Assembly: GCF_016808095.1 (NCBI RefSeq) | Contig: NC_068972.1 | Coordinates: forward strand, 8,178,001 to 8,242,000 | DNA from: Vigna angularis | Taxonomy: Eukaryota; Streptophyta; Magnoliopsida; Fabales; Fabaceae | Length of the DNA: 64,000 bases | Reading direction: 5' to 3' | In this document: in pieces, positions 38,782 through 51,900 of the stretch | Layout of the letters: each line of letters begins with the position of its first letter | Numbering within the stretch: position 1 is the first letter of the stretch | Translations under genes and position numbers: made by a program | Notes under the pieces: generated by a model | Seen by the model: only the letters and a program-made list of their open reading frames with translations | Databases searched by the model: none | What the model was told of the DNA's origin: nothing

Positions 38782-41427
38782 TTAGCGGAAGGAGTTTATA
38801 TTGTTGACAACCATGACACAAAGTCGGTCTCTTAAGTCATTAAGAGACTTGACGTAAGTTTCTCTCCATTTTTTATTTAAGAGAATGACACAGAAAACTC
38901 CCAAAAAGCCTGCCACAAATCCAGATTTTAGTCCAATATGAAACCATGGAAAAAATTCAGATTCATCTCCATCTTCATTTATTGGCTTTCTGTCTTTAAA
39001 TTTATCATCTGACAACTTGAAGCATACTTTTGTAAGTGGAGGTCCACAAAGATCAGAATTGCCTGTGTAGCTGAGTTCACCAAATCCCTGAAGTTGTGTG
39101 CCTGATGGTATATTGCCTGTGAGATTGTTGAATGACAGGTTTAAATAACTGAGAAAGGACAATTTGGACAGGGCCTGGGGAATTTCACCCGAAAACTGAT
39201 TCACAGAAAAATCAAGGGATTCCAAATTTTTCATGTTGCCAATTTCGTTAGGTATTTTTCCTGTTAATTTATTGTGCGACAAGTTCAGGGAACTCAATCC
39301 GAAGAGGCTAAACATTTGGACAGGAATTGTTCCAGATAAATTGTTACTTGACATATCAATTAAGTTCATAAATTTCAGGTTACTGTCATATTCTAATACC
39401 AGGCCTTTTACAACCAGCTCAAGACTTTCTTCAAAGAAGTACAAACTTCTATTTGAGAAATTGTATTGTAGGGTTGTTGAATACTCCCTGTGGGAAGCAT
39501 TGTTGACAACTAAGGCTGTGATATTACATAGGCAGGTGGGTATGTATCCTGAGATTGTGTTATCTGCAATATCCAAAATAAAGAGGGAAGACATTTGGCA
39601 TATTTGTTCTGGGATGTTACCGCTAAAATGATTGGATCTTAATTGGAGAGCCTTTGCAGAATGCGGTATCCAATTTAGTATATTTCCTGTGAAGTTATTT
39701 TCACGAACATTGAAGATCAGTATTTGGCAATTTTGTAGCGATGGAGGAATCTCTCCGTAGAGCTTATTCTCATGCAGATGTAGCGAGGCAAGATTAGATA
39801 ACACACCCATTGATATGGGTATTTTGCCTGTTAAATTATTGCTTCCCAAATTAACATGAATCAATGATTTCCAGTTCTCCCAGCAACTTGTAAGACCTCC
39901 AGATAAATGATTCAGAGATATATCCAAGTACACCAAATTGCTTTTCCCATTCAGCAACTTATGATCACACAAGAGAGGAGAGATACTTCCTGATAATGAG
40001 TTGTTTGATAACCCGACAAGAGCTACATTCGAGGATAATCGAGGCAGGGAACCTTTCAAACCATTTGATGACAAACGTACCACTGTAGAGTTCAACAATA
40101 TGTTTGATAGGTTCCCATCTATCGAATTATATTCTAAAGAAAGTTCGGACACCCTTGATACAAAATTCCAAAATTTGTCTGGGGCCTGAAACGATGATCC
40201 ATAAATATATAAACGTTCAATAGATCTTTGAGTATATAACCATGCAGGGAGGTGAGGACCTGAAAATGAGAGCCCTAGGTTCTCAAGTTGAAAAGGTGGA
40301 ATCCAGTGGGAGTCAAAATCAAAGATTAATGATGGTGAAGAGATTATATTCAAATACTTTAATTTTGACATTTTGGCAAAATTTCTCTCTGACACAACTC
40401 CTGTGAATTGATTGTAGCCAACGGACAAGGAAGTTAAGGATGATAGATTTCCCAAACTTTTGGGAATAAATCCAGAAAACATGTTACTGTCGACAAAAAG
40501 ATATTGTAGATGGTCAAGTTCACCTATCCAATCTGGTATTGATCCATTGAGGTCATTGTTTTCCAAATCCAGGTCTTCCAAATGTTGAAGATTTAACAAT
40601 GCCTTAGGAAGTTGTCCTGTTAAAGAGCATGAACTAAGAGAAATACCAGAGAGACCACAACTAAGGTTAAATAACCATTTAGGCAACTCTGAGTGAAATT
40701 TATTTCCTGATAGATAAAGAATTTTTAGTGCAGTAAAATTAGCATGTTGAAGAGATGGACTCAAATCTTTAAGTTGGCAATAACTCATGCGGAGCACTGA
40801 AAGCGATGGTAGCATAGTGACTATTTGAAGCCAGTTAGTTTCCATGTGAAGATCAACGCCACTGATGTCAATATATTCCAAAGAGGACATGCGAAAAAGA
40901 AATTGAAGACTATTTATAACAAGATTCTCGTTAAAGGACAGATCAAGATAACGAAGAGTTGATGAGTTGAGATATTGCGGAGGACGGATAGATACAGATA
41001 GGTTATAATAATTCTTATTATGCACAGAATCAAACTGGATCGCCAAAAAGTCGTTATTTCTCAAATCCAAGTAGTTTAGAAATTCCAACTCCATTAACAG
41101 GGAAAGGGAAAAGGTACCTGTGAGGCAGTGTGATTTATCCCTTTTGTCAATGTAATTTGGAATACTTGTAAAACATGGGAGACTGAGCCGAGTGATTCTA
41201 CTGTTGATTCTGTCACACTTAACTCCTCTCCATTCACAACAATCTTGTTGAGTGGACCATGAAGAAAGTACGCCTGATGGATCCATGACTCCTTTCTTGA
41301 AGTTTAAGAGAGTTTGTGTATCTTTTTTGCTGCAACGATTATTGAAGTTGCAAGTGCCGGCGTCGAACATCATTGTGCATAGCAAACATGCAAAGATGAA
41401 TGCATATGGAGAAGAAGATGTATCCAT
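38782..41427 (-). CDS. LRR receptor-like protein, EIX/Cf type, intact
   Basis: Cell-surface LRR receptor lacking a kinase. Single exon, 881 aa from ATG 41427. An in-frame ATG at 41478 is rejected because the TATA word lies only about 12 bases upstream of it. Order: signal peptide (about 1-26), LRRNT with DCCEWRGVKCD, a long run of extracellular plant LRRs (LxxLxxLxLxxNxLxGxIP type), a non-LRR island around the VVKGLVLEYD stretch, last LRRs, IPSGTQLQGFGELSYTGN cap with LCGPPL, acidic DGDESEFFPW segment, membrane helix with GLKSGFVAGFLG (GxxxG, used by SOBIR1-dependent receptors) and a short basic tail. It is the paralogue of the disrupted copy at 29.7-32.2 kb. The ligand is unknown. Similar to tomato EIX1/2, by memory. 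Confidence 0.93.
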   Translation of the reverse strand: MDTSSSPYAFIFACLLCTMMFDAGTCNFNNRCSKKDTQTLLNFKKGVMDPSGVLSSWSTQQDCCEWRGVKCDRINSRITRLSLPCFTSIPNYIDKRDKSHCLTGTFSLSLLMELEFLNYLDLRNNDFLAIQFDSVHNKNYYNLSVSIRPPQYLNSSTLRYLDLSFNENLVINSLQFLFRMSSLEYIDISGVDLHMETNWLQIVTMLPSLSVLRMSYCQLKDLSPSLQHANFTALKILYLSGNKFHSELPKWLFNLSCGLSGISLSSCSLTGQLPKALLNLQHLEDLDLENNDLNGSIPDWIGELDHLQYLFVDSNMFSGFIPKSLGNLSSLTSLSVGYNQFTGVVSERNFAKMSKLKYLNIISSPSLIFDFDSHWIPPFQLENLGLSFSGPHLPAWLYTQRSIERLYIYGSSFQAPDKFWNFVSRVSELSLEYNSIDGNLSNILLNSTVVRLSSNGLKGSLPRLSSNVALVGLSNNSLSGSISPLLCDHKLLNGKSNLVYLDISLNHLSGGLTSCWENWKSLIHVNLGSNNLTGKIPISMGVLSNLASLHLHENKLYGEIPPSLQNCQILIFNVRENNFTGNILNWIPHSAKALQLRSNHFSGNIPEQICQMSSLFILDIADNTISGYIPTCLCNITALVVNNASHREYSTTLQYNFSNRSLYFFEESLELVVKGLVLEYDSNLKFMNLIDMSSNNLSGTIPVQMFSLFGLSSLNLSHNKLTGKIPNEIGNMKNLESLDFSVNQFSGEIPQALSKLSFLSYLNLSFNNLTGNIPSGTQLQGFGELSYTGNSDLCGPPLTKVCFKLSDDKFKDRKPINEDGDESEFFPWFHIGLKSGFVAGFLGVFCVILLNKKWRETYVKSLNDLRDRLCVMVVNNINSFR

Positions 41428-41489
41428 GGTTAGGAGAGAAAGAAAAGGCAAGGTAGGAGGGATGAACTTCAACTTCATTCAGAGGAACT

Positions 41490-41497
41490 TATTTATA
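41490..41497 (-). promoter_or_regulatory. TATA box of the intact receptor-like protein gene
   Basis: Reads TATAAATA on the minus strand, 63 bases upstream of ATG 41427. It decides the start: the upstream ATG at 41478 would fall before the expected transcription start. Confidence 0.65.
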
Positions 41498-41746
41498 CAA
41501 GTGAAAGCTAATCTTCATAATCATTTCTATTATCTATAATAAAATTAAGTTCCAAAAATGTATTTTAACGATTTTGACTCAAAATTTCATCCCGTGGTGT
41601 CCATACCATACCGGTCAACAACAACGTTTGTATTACTTTTAAAAGGATTTAAAAAAAATGTGAATTTGATATTATTTATTTTCATAGTTACTGTAATTCT
41701 GTAAGTTTTAGAAAGAAAGAAAAAATTCTTCAGAATTTTTGGTTCT

Positions 41747-41750
<4 letters not shown>

Positions 41751-41819
<69 letters not shown>
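41751..41819. repeat. (AT)n microsatellite
   Basis: An AT run of about 69 bp, seen directly. Confidence 0.95.
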
Positions 41820-41822
<3 letters not shown>

Positions 41823-44800
41823 CTTGATAAAAGGTAAGCGTTTATTTTTGTCAACATGAGACATGGAAGATGAAGCAAAATAAAATTAAGTTTTGGAAAG
41901 AAAGTTAATAAGCTACTTCTTCATTACATTGTTATTCACCTTGTTTTGACTGTTTGAAACATGTGCAACAAACACATTGCTTTTGTAGTTTCCACCATGG
42001 AAAACACGGACAGTCTTTAATTCCACATAGAGGAGCTTTGTATTCTTAAACTGGTACGTGTACCTGTACAATACACGGTACTTTTTACTTTATTTAATAT
42101 TTAATAATAAAAATAAAATTAATAAAACTGATTAATTTAATATATTGTATTTTGAATTAGAATAATACTACAAATAATAATAATTAAAATAATTAAAAAA
42201 TATTAAAATATTGTATATGTATTAACTTGAATAACTATTTATTTATTTTAAATGGTTTGATATAATTTAATGTGTTTAATTGAAATAAATTGGACAAATA
42301 AATAACTTTATATAAAAAAATTATTATATCTTATTTATAATAAATCATTCAAATTTGTTTATAATAAATTATATAACATTTATTTAGAATTAATACATAA
42401 ATCAAGTTTTCAAATAAATTCAACAATTAGAAATAATATATTAAACAATGTATAAAAATTATTGTAATAAGTGGTAATTTGAAATATCTTATTTGAATTT
42501 ATACAACTAATACTTAAATCAATTATGGATGATTTGTAAATAGTATACATTTTGCATTTAATTTAATAAGTAATTACGAAATTAAATTTTAGAGAAGATA
42601 AATAATAAATATATTACAAATAGAATAATAATTATATTGAAGATGTGTTATTGTATATTATATATTTTTTTCAAAAGATTTTCAAATTCATCACATTTAA
42701 AAGTTTTATGGGTTACATTTTTATTTTCATTTAATATATTACGTTGTTTTTTATACTTGTAACAATAACATAAAGTTGATCATGTGTAAAAATTATATTT
42801 AAAAGTAATTGACCCTCGACTTTTATGGTTATCATGTCAATAAAATATAAATATATTGAAAATTATTTTGTTTTGAATTTTGAAAGACATTACATAGTAA
42901 CAACAAACCAATTATAAATTTATGATAATTGTTTTTCTAACGATAACACTAACAAAAATAACATTTTATAAAAATTATTAACTTATAACCTTATATTTGT
43001 ACATAAATTTAAGTTTATAAAAATATAATTAAAAGTTAACATAAGTATTCTATTTTTATAAAACTGAATAATAGCACTTTACTAATTTTATACTAAAAAT
43101 GCATTTAAGTTATTTATATGCTCCCTCAATAAAATGCACTTTATCATTATGAAAACTCCTTTTAGATAAAGAAACCAACATATGAAATATATAGTCATTG
43201 CAATATAGATAGCAATACTTAAAACTTGGTTCAGACTGCTTATCCTCTTGTGCCAAAATCTTCATATCCCATCTTTCTTCCAACCTTATTGATAAACTTC
43301 ATTGGGACATGAGAAATAATATTGGGACAAGTCAAAATATTTTTATATAAACATGTTTTGGCACCAGAACAAAATATTGTGTAAGCCCCAAATAATGTAA
43401 AAGTTAAGTCTTTTGGGAAAACAAAAAAGAGAGAAGAACATGAACAAGTTGAACCCATAAAATATTAAGTTGATGTCATAAAATATCATAAGAAATAAGA
43501 TTTTTAAATCCAAAACCATAAGAAATAGGAACATTATCACCTAGGTTGTGATGTATTTTATAAACACTTATAGCTTTTGGAACAATCTCTCTTTGATTTT
43601 TTTGTTTATAAAGAATCAAAATTTGTTTATTGCACTCTAGAAACTTTTCTTGCACTCACTGAGGTTATATCTTCAACTTCACTGTTTATTTCGATGAAGG
43701 AAAGGGATTTTAAAAAAATTGTTGTAACTACCTACTTTAATAGATAATATTTTAACATTAATTGATTTTATTATTCTAACTCCCATACACCGAAAGTTTT
43801 TAAACCTAATCAATTAATATTAAATCTGATCCATTAAGTGCAAATTGATGTGTTTTTTAAAAACATGGATTTAATCAATTACACCTTTAACCTAACTATT
43901 GCGAATCATTCTTATTTTCAGTTTTACTCAAATTAATTGATTATATAAAAATATAATGGAATGTAACTTTTCTTGATTGATTGTCTCTATATTGACTCAT
44001 TTAACTAATTTGTTGTTCGAAAATATTTTATATTTTGAAATGAGAGAGAGTCGAAGAAGCTTTACAATCAAACTAATAAAACCTTTCTGGAAGACATAAT
44101 GAAAAACTCTTCGTTTACTTCATTAATGCTAACAACTAAGACATCATTATGTATGCACATTTATTTGTTAAAAGTTATCATGTTGAAAAGTAAGAAAATG
44201 ACACAATCATAGTTTGAAATGATTTAAATGTAGTCTATTTGTTGGGATTTGGTATGCGATTTCTTTTGTTTATGAATCGATATTTATGTATTGAAATTGT
44301 TCCAATAAAGTTTAAACAGTGAGATCATTGCTTAAATGTCATTATAATGAATATTTAAACGATAAAATATATTATCCAACAAGTTACTAATATAACAAAG
44401 GGTTACCATCATTTCAAACTGAGCTATATTCAAAAGAAATAAAAAAGAAAATATTTGACCTCAATTAATAATTGAAGAAAAAAAAATCATGATTGTGTTT
44501 CAATTCAAAAGAATCGAAACAATAAACAAAAAAGTTTTTGGTTGTGATTCTCTTAGGAACTATTACCATAAACTCTTAAAATAAAATAAAAATTGTCATA
44601 GATATTTAAACGATCATAACTTTTATTTTGGTTGGCCGATTTGACCATGTCATGTATCAATTTGGGATAAAAAAAAATTTTGAACACCGTGGCAGTGATC
44701 CAACTGTTCCTTCTAGTTTTTTTTTTCAAAAATTTTTCTATTTTTCACTAATTTACTTTGCAAAAATATTTCACATACTTACACTTTGAATTTTCATTCA

Positions 44801-45039
44801 AAACTTTTTGTGGGAGCTTTTCATGGTATTTTGAACAAATTTTCAGGTCATTTGAAGTTCTTTTGAATATACTAATTTTACCTTATGATGTATGAATAAC
44901 AAACGAACTCAAAAAAATGAAAATGAAAGTTCATCAAAACCCCAAACAAAACTACCCATAAAGTTGAGTTCAGTGTCGAAATAAATCGTTGTCCAGTAAT
45001 TAGTCAAAACGAAAGAGTACATGTACAAAAGCATAAAGA

Positions 45040-45420
45040 GTCTATGGCACCAATTTTCAAAACAACGAAGGCCATAGAGTTGTCCATATATAGGGTTGTC
45101 AATTGAGAAGGCAACTTGCAACATCAAGACCCTATGACATCAGTTCTGTAGAGAACGGAGGCCAAAAGTCATTTTCAGTAAATTTGTCAGTTCAAAAGTT
45201 AGCCTGCAATAAGAATATCAGGATCTTATGATACCGGTTCTGTAAATAATTAAGACTAAAAGTCATATTCAAAAAGTGTCAGTTGAAAAATCTTAAACTA
45301 TTAGTTTTGCAGGACTCTATAACAACAATTCTGTAGAGAATTGAGATCATAAGTCCTGTATAGAAAATTTGTCAGTTGAAAAATCTTCAATTGTCAGTTT
45401 TGTAGGACCATATGACAGTG
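45040..45420. repeat. Degenerate ~92-bp tandem repeat, about four copies
   Basis: The word pattern TATGACA(T)CAGTTCTGTAGAG recurs in register near 45047, 45141, 45234 and 45325 (spacing 91-94 bp), each time followed by AAAGTCAT-like and TTGTCAGTT-like text. Copies are strongly diverged and have no coding frame. Confidence 0.75.
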
Positions 45421-48011
45421 GTGTGAGAATAATCGATATGAAAGGTACGGTTTTTGTTTTTTTTCTTAACCGCTACCTATATGTTAAAAAAATACAAAAA
45501 TATCAATGCACCTTTTTATGCTTTGATTTCGTGCAAACCAAAATGTAATAACCCGGTCAAAGGTCTTTATTTTTACTGGTGAATAGGTAGTTATTTGAAT
45601 AAGAAAGGGTTCAGCACGATCTTTATATATTAATAAAAAAAGCAAGATTATGAGATTGCTCAAATAATGTCATTGCAATAGACACATGTGTGTATCTTAT
45701 ACAAAAGCATACTATATTGGAGATTACAGCAATAAAGATACTAAACAAATGTTTTTAATTTTTTTTAATATTTCGATAAAGAGAATTCTCATTGTTTTAT
45801 TATTTATGTGATTTGAATTTATTATTCCATTATTTAGAGGTAAAACATGAAAAAAAGAAATACTATCTGATAAGATTGAATAAATATATAGTATAATGTT
45901 TTTCAACTTAAAATTTTGAAATTATGTGTTTGTAGATTTTTTTTAAATATTATTTAAATTTTTATTTTTATTCCATGTAAAACTTGAAACTTATATCTAA
46001 ATTTTTAATTGTGGTAACTTGTTAAAACTTTTTTTCTTTCTAAAATATATATACAGATATAAATATGAATATATAATATACAATATTGCAAATGATAGGT
46101 AATAGATATTGACAATGGTAAAAACTTCTACCATATTTCTTACACGTGCTAAAATAGAATAAAAATGTATTTTATAATCTTAGATGTCAAGAACTAGTCT
46201 AATAAAATCCCATTTTATCATGAACTCTTTATTTTTATTTTTTTCATTTATAAGTTAGTAACAGTAATTTCGGTCGTCTTTTTACTCAAATGGTATAATT
46301 CGTATAAGAAATTATGGAAATGAACAACTTTAAAAAAAAAATACAGATATGAAGAAATCGAACTAGGCTGGTACGACTTATTAAGAAGAAATCTAATGAC
46401 TTGAATATGATTTCAATAAATTATGAGAAGTTTCTATTATCTTATAAGACTTCTTTGTTCTTTTAATATTTTTGAAATTTTTATAGTTTCATACGTTTTT
46501 GTTTTTTCATTATTCTGAAGTTTTTATTGTCTCGTATAACTTCTTTGTTTTTTATTATTCCGAAATCTTTGTTGTGAAGTACAATTTTAGTATAAATTTA
46601 TTTTTTAAGTATTTGTTGTGAAGTATGACTTTAGTATACATTTATTTTTATAAGTGTTATTCGTCTTCTAGTATAGTGAAGTCGTATTCAAGTTATACAA
46701 CTTTTTTTTGGTGAAATCATACTGACTTTGTACGACTTCTACATATTGGTGAAATCATACTCATTGTAATGCATCAATTTCCAACTTTATAAACAAACTC
46801 CATATCAAATCCAAAATCAACTGAAATTGTAATAAAATTACCAGCTCCCCTTACCTTCACTCTTGTGCTCCTTAAAGAAAGATGAAGATTTTAAAACAGT
46901 TAAAAAATTTCTGACTCACTACTAAGACCTAATTCACAAACATAACATATAATTATAGTCCTGTATTAATAGAGACTAATCTATTTAACTTAAATTTTGT
47001 ATGCATGCAAAAAACAAAAAACAACATATACATGAAAATTATAGAAAAAAAGAAGAGAAGACTAGACTTTAAGGAAAATAAAATGTCACTCAAAAATAGA
47101 ATTTGATTGTGTCATAATGTCGTAAACGTTATTGTCTACTTAAAAACTATACTGTGTACGTAAAATGCCTTATCAATGTATTAATTTTCTTCCTCACATT
47201 TTGTGTCACAAACAACCTAATACTTTGTCTTTCCTTTCTTCCAATACCTTGAGCTCGTGTTGCTTCATGGCAATTAATTTGCTATATTCAACAAATAATT
47301 TATTTGAAATTAGAAAGGAATTAAAAGGAAATGATACATGAAATATTATCTTTTTATTTTTTAATACCTTAAACAAATAAATATATTTTTTACTATTCTA
47401 ACGCTAAAAGAAATTATACTAATTAGTTTTTAAAATACAATGTAAACAAAATTGTAACCTTAAATATTAAAAATGTTGTTTATTAAGGATTTATAATTTT
47501 TGTGTGTATCAACATATTAGTTGGAAATTAAATTAATTAATTAGATGAATTTATTTTATATTAAATAAATAGCCGAGTTAATATGAAATGAGTAAGGTAG
47601 GTTATATTTTATTGAAGCCTAAATAAATGTATAATAGTTTCTTTTGTACTGGGCTGAATACCATGACTTTTGGGTGCTTTGAATAGCCCAATCTGTAGTT
47701 GTTTTGGTTTATCGCAAGTTCTTGACAAGTGTTTTTGTTTGTAAGAATTTGTTTTGGTCAAATCTTTGGATTAGAGCATATTCACCTGACTTATTTGGCG
47801 CAATAACAAGTCAATGTAAGAACTCCTAAGAGCACATTTTCTTATATAATAGAAACCATCAATTTTAATATCTAACTGATTTACAGGATAAATAAATAAA
47901 ACTTACAAAATTTAGATTTAGAAAGCGATAAACTAGATATTATATAAGTAAAATAAAATAAATAATCTTCAAATCAAAGAAAGATAAGTCTATAACAATT
48001 AATGTGAATAA

Positions 48012-48012
48012 C

Positions 48013-48052
<40 letters not shown>
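48012..48052. repeat. (AAT)n microsatellite
   Basis: About 13 AAT units, seen directly. Confidence 0.9.
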
Positions 48053-48055
<3 letters not shown>

Positions 48056-48964
48056 TAAACGAAATAAAAAAATTGGAAACATTGTAAAGACAATCATACA
48101 TAAGCGAATTAGAGGATGATTTGATCAATCCAAGGGATAAAAAATATGGTTTCCATTTGAATTTTAAGCAAAATGTGAATTTTAGGTTTGACTAGATATG
48201 ACGTTAGACGAAGGATTGTTTTGTCTCGTTATTAAAAAAAGAAATAAAAAAAAATTTAAATTTAAGTTGAATTAATTTTAAGTTTTAGATTATTTTTTTT
48301 TAAAATAAAATTATAACACATTTACATTTTTCATTGAAATAATATTTTTTAAAAATTTAAAAATATAATTATTACTTTAAAAAGTAGATCAGTTCATTAG
48401 CTTGGTCTAATCATAGAAGCTACAATAAGTAAGCGAAGTTAAACATGCTCAGACAAAATTTAAGCTATATTGTTTTTCTTTGATCGTGTTTATTTTGTGA
48501 AAGTTTTAAACTGATTTATTAGATAATATTTATAATTACACTTCTTATCACATACATTTGGTCTCCGACAAAGAAGCTGTTTATAATTAAATTTACGTAA
48601 TTCAATAATTTATTTAATTATTCGACGGATGGCTTCCTAATCCAGCTTCTAGACAGGAATATGCGAGACATGAAAACAAAGATTATCTAGAAACTAACAC
48701 GAAAGACATATGTTAAAGTTTCAAGATTTTTTTTTTCTTAATTTAGTTTTTTTCAGAAATCAAATTAGAGAGGTAATTCAAATTCAATAACGGCATTAAC
48801 TTTTCAGTCTAATAAAAATGGAAAAACGAATCGCAAAGTGCGCATTCTGTTATTGCGTCAGGTCAACTCCACTGCACTGATAGCAACAGTGAAGGGAGAA
48901 TACACCGTAACTGGAGCTGGGGAACCTCGTCGCATCTCGCTCTCGTCCCCGCCGGAGACCCACC

Positions 48965-51900
48965 ATGGACGGCAACCCCACCACCACTTCCTCCTCCGCA
49001 CCACCTCCCGAGAATTTCAATTTCTCGCCCGATAGCCCCTCCCCGATCACCCTCACTGCGGATCAGGTCAGCCACTGCACCCAAGCCATCAACCTTTTGA
49101 AGGACAAACTCCAGGCTCCTCACACCATCAGTCGGGAGTTTGCACACTTGCAGGTTCGCACCTTAACCTAATCCATTATTCTCATATCTCAAACACACTA
49201 AGATTCACCGTACTGGGTTGTGTTGCGGTTTCAGGCAAACAGAATAACGCCGAGTGAGATGAGGAGAAGATGCACCGTCGCTCTTGACGGCGTCAATTTG
49301 AACAAAAACCGATACACGGACGTTTTGCCATGTAAATTTGTTGCCGAGGGTTTATTGGATTGTTGTGTTATTTTCGGGAAAAGAAATTGAATTTTGTCAC
49401 TTCTTGTTTCAGTTGACAATAACAGGGTTGTTCTCAGATCGAGTTCGGATTATAGACCTGCAGCACAGGGGTATATCAATGCAAGCTTGGTCTCGGTATA
49501 AACTTACTTCTTCTGTTTGTTTATTTAATTTGCTTTTAATTAAATAACTGTTGTGCCAGGAGATTTGGTGGGAATAGATAGATAGTTAAATTGGCTTGCA
49601 TGTGCCTCTTCAATGTATTATGTAGACCTCCTCCTCTGGAAACGCGTCACAGTTTGTTGCCACACAAGGTCCACTTCCGCATACTTATGAAGATTTCTGG
49701 GAGATGATTATCCAATATCGCTGCCCTGCAATTATCATGCTAACAAGGTTGGTGGATAATTATAAGGTACTTGTCACTTGGCCCTTTCGAGCCTACTCAC
49801 TAACATATTGAGTTTTTTCTTCCTTGTTGTATTTTTTTTATCACGTTTTCTTTTACTTTCTTTATAGATGGTAAAGTGTGGAGATTATTTTCAAGCGGAG
49901 GATGGACCTAGAGAAGTTGGTAATATTTCTGTTATTGGTAAATGGGTGAACACTACTGAAACTTCACTGGTGCTGCGCCTTTTAGAGGTGAACCATAGAG
50001 AGGTCAGATTATTTTCCTCTTGTAATGGTTGTGACGTTCAGGATTTATATCTTTCTTTACAGACTGTCATGTGTAATAGTTTGTAGATGGGAGGATGTGA
50101 GATTCGGGAAGAGGTCCCCTTCTCTTGAAAACCATTCATTTAACTCTTGGCCTTTTGTAGTTGTAATGCTTAAACTGAATTCTTTCCTTAATGATAATAT
50201 ATCTCTCAACTATGTTAACACTAGAACCCGAGAGGCCACTCCAAATTTAACTCTGGAAGCTTAATGAAATGATGGAATGTGCTCATGCTTTCCCGGGGGT
50301 GGTGGTTCTAGAACTAGTCATGGCTAAAATATAGCAGTTGACTCTTAGTCTTGTTTTTTGAAGTTTGGGGTGTTCTTTTGTGTACTCTTCAAACATTATA
50401 AGAAAAATAACGATGGGAACTTTTATCAACATGAAATAAATGACACCCTTCAAAGTGATTACTTCTAACTATAATAACACATAGCTTTGGAAAGTTTTCT
50501 GGATGAGTTCCTAGTTATTCCGCTAATATAATCTTCCATATATAGGTGATTTGAATTAAACGTTGAGGAAGGAGAAATAACATAAGTATAAAAAATAAAC
50601 CTTCCTTGATTTGTTAGTTTCTTTTAATTTGGAGATTTTTTTTTTCCTGTCCTTGGTTGTATATTCTTCTATTTTTTTCAAATTAAATTTCTTTTGCACC
50701 AAGATAAAAATTCCATATAATAACCTTTCATCTTTTTGTTTTTTAAATGTTCTGCATATCAAGCAAAGTTGTGTGGAGGGTATCTATTTTGTTTTATTAA
50801 TATTTTATTTTCGTGGTCTTAAGATGGCAATTTGTTGTTGAGTTAGATAGACACAAGAAACTTGAAACAAACCATTGATGGAAACCCAACTGGCATTGAT
50901 TGATGGAAAACTATTTTTTAGTTGTTAAGTTGGTGTTTAGGTTGATGGGGACAATTGCATCTATGCATACTAACCTGAAATATTATTCATCCCAAGCTAT
51001 ATATCTGGGGTTTACCTTATTGCAATATATCATATTTTCCCCCTTGTAAACTTTCCTTTTCTATAAAAAGGAGAAAAAAACATAACAATTTTTTTGTTAT
51101 AATTTTGAAATGCACTCAATTTCTCTTTATCATCAAGGTGTATTGCATCCTGTTTCATGCTAATCTTTATCTATTGTTGCAGGTAGAAGATGCTCCAATA
51201 TCTGTTTTGCATATTCAGTATCCGGAATGGCCTGACCACGGAGTTCCCAAAGATACATTAGCTGTGCGTGAAATTTTGAAAAGATTATACCATTTACCAC
51301 CAAACCTTGGTCCAATAGTGGTCCACTGCAGGTTCATCTTGTTCCTTCTTTTTTTGTGTTTATTCACTTTATGGCAGTGATGATGATAATATATCACGTG
51401 TACGTATGTCTGAGACAAACTCTATCACTCAGTGCAGGTATTGGTAGAACTGGAACATATTGCACAATTCACAACACAATTCAGAGAATACTTGCTGGTG
51501 ATATGTCTGCTGTAGATATTGCTAACACAGTAGCTGTGTTCAGGGCCCAGCGTGTTGGAATGGTTCAGACCCAGGTATCAAGATTTGTTGATTTAATATT
51601 TAAGTACGATTAATGAATATACGGATTTTTTTATGAAATGGCAAGATTTAGGTGGGCTGCTTGTTTGTCAAGTTCCATTTCTTAACTAAATAAAAAGACA
51701 AGAGCTTTTGAAATATAAAATAGTGATGATATGGTATATTATTTTGTTTGATGGTAAAGAAGGCAGATTGTTGCGACGAACTAGGCTGGCTGGTTAGGCA
51801 AGGATGTATAAATTAGAAGTTTCAAAGAACATCATTCCTTCAGTGGAGAATCTATGAATTCCTTTATGTTGAGAAAAAAAGGAATATTGTGTTGCCCAGA

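Larger units (their letters stand above)
41540..48800. other. Gene-poor AT-rich spacer
   Basis: No gene is supported across about 7 kb. Visible structure: an (AT)n tract at 41751-41819, a degenerate ~92-bp tandem repeat at 45040-45420, a phrase TGTAATAACCCGGTC at about 45.54 kb that resembles a retroelement end, a stretch rich in TACGACTT/AAGTCGTA words at 46.36-46.76 kb, an (AAT)n tract at 48012-48052 and a short 5S-rRNA-like piece at about 48434-48458. Small frames near 43.2-43.5 kb show no recognisable domain. Confidence 0.6.

Noticed and set aside
41428..41478. Upstream ATG of the intact receptor-like protein
   Set aside because: It is about 12 bases from the TATA box, ahead of the expected transcription start; the ATG at 41427 gives a normal signal peptide.
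43240..43540. Two overlapping minus-strand frames, one Cys-containing
   Set aside because: No recognisable domain, no splice context, surrounded by repeat-like AT-rich DNA; perhaps retroelement debris but not supportable.
47940..48128. 62-residue Leu-run frame
   Set aside because: Translation of the AAT microsatellite on the minus strand.
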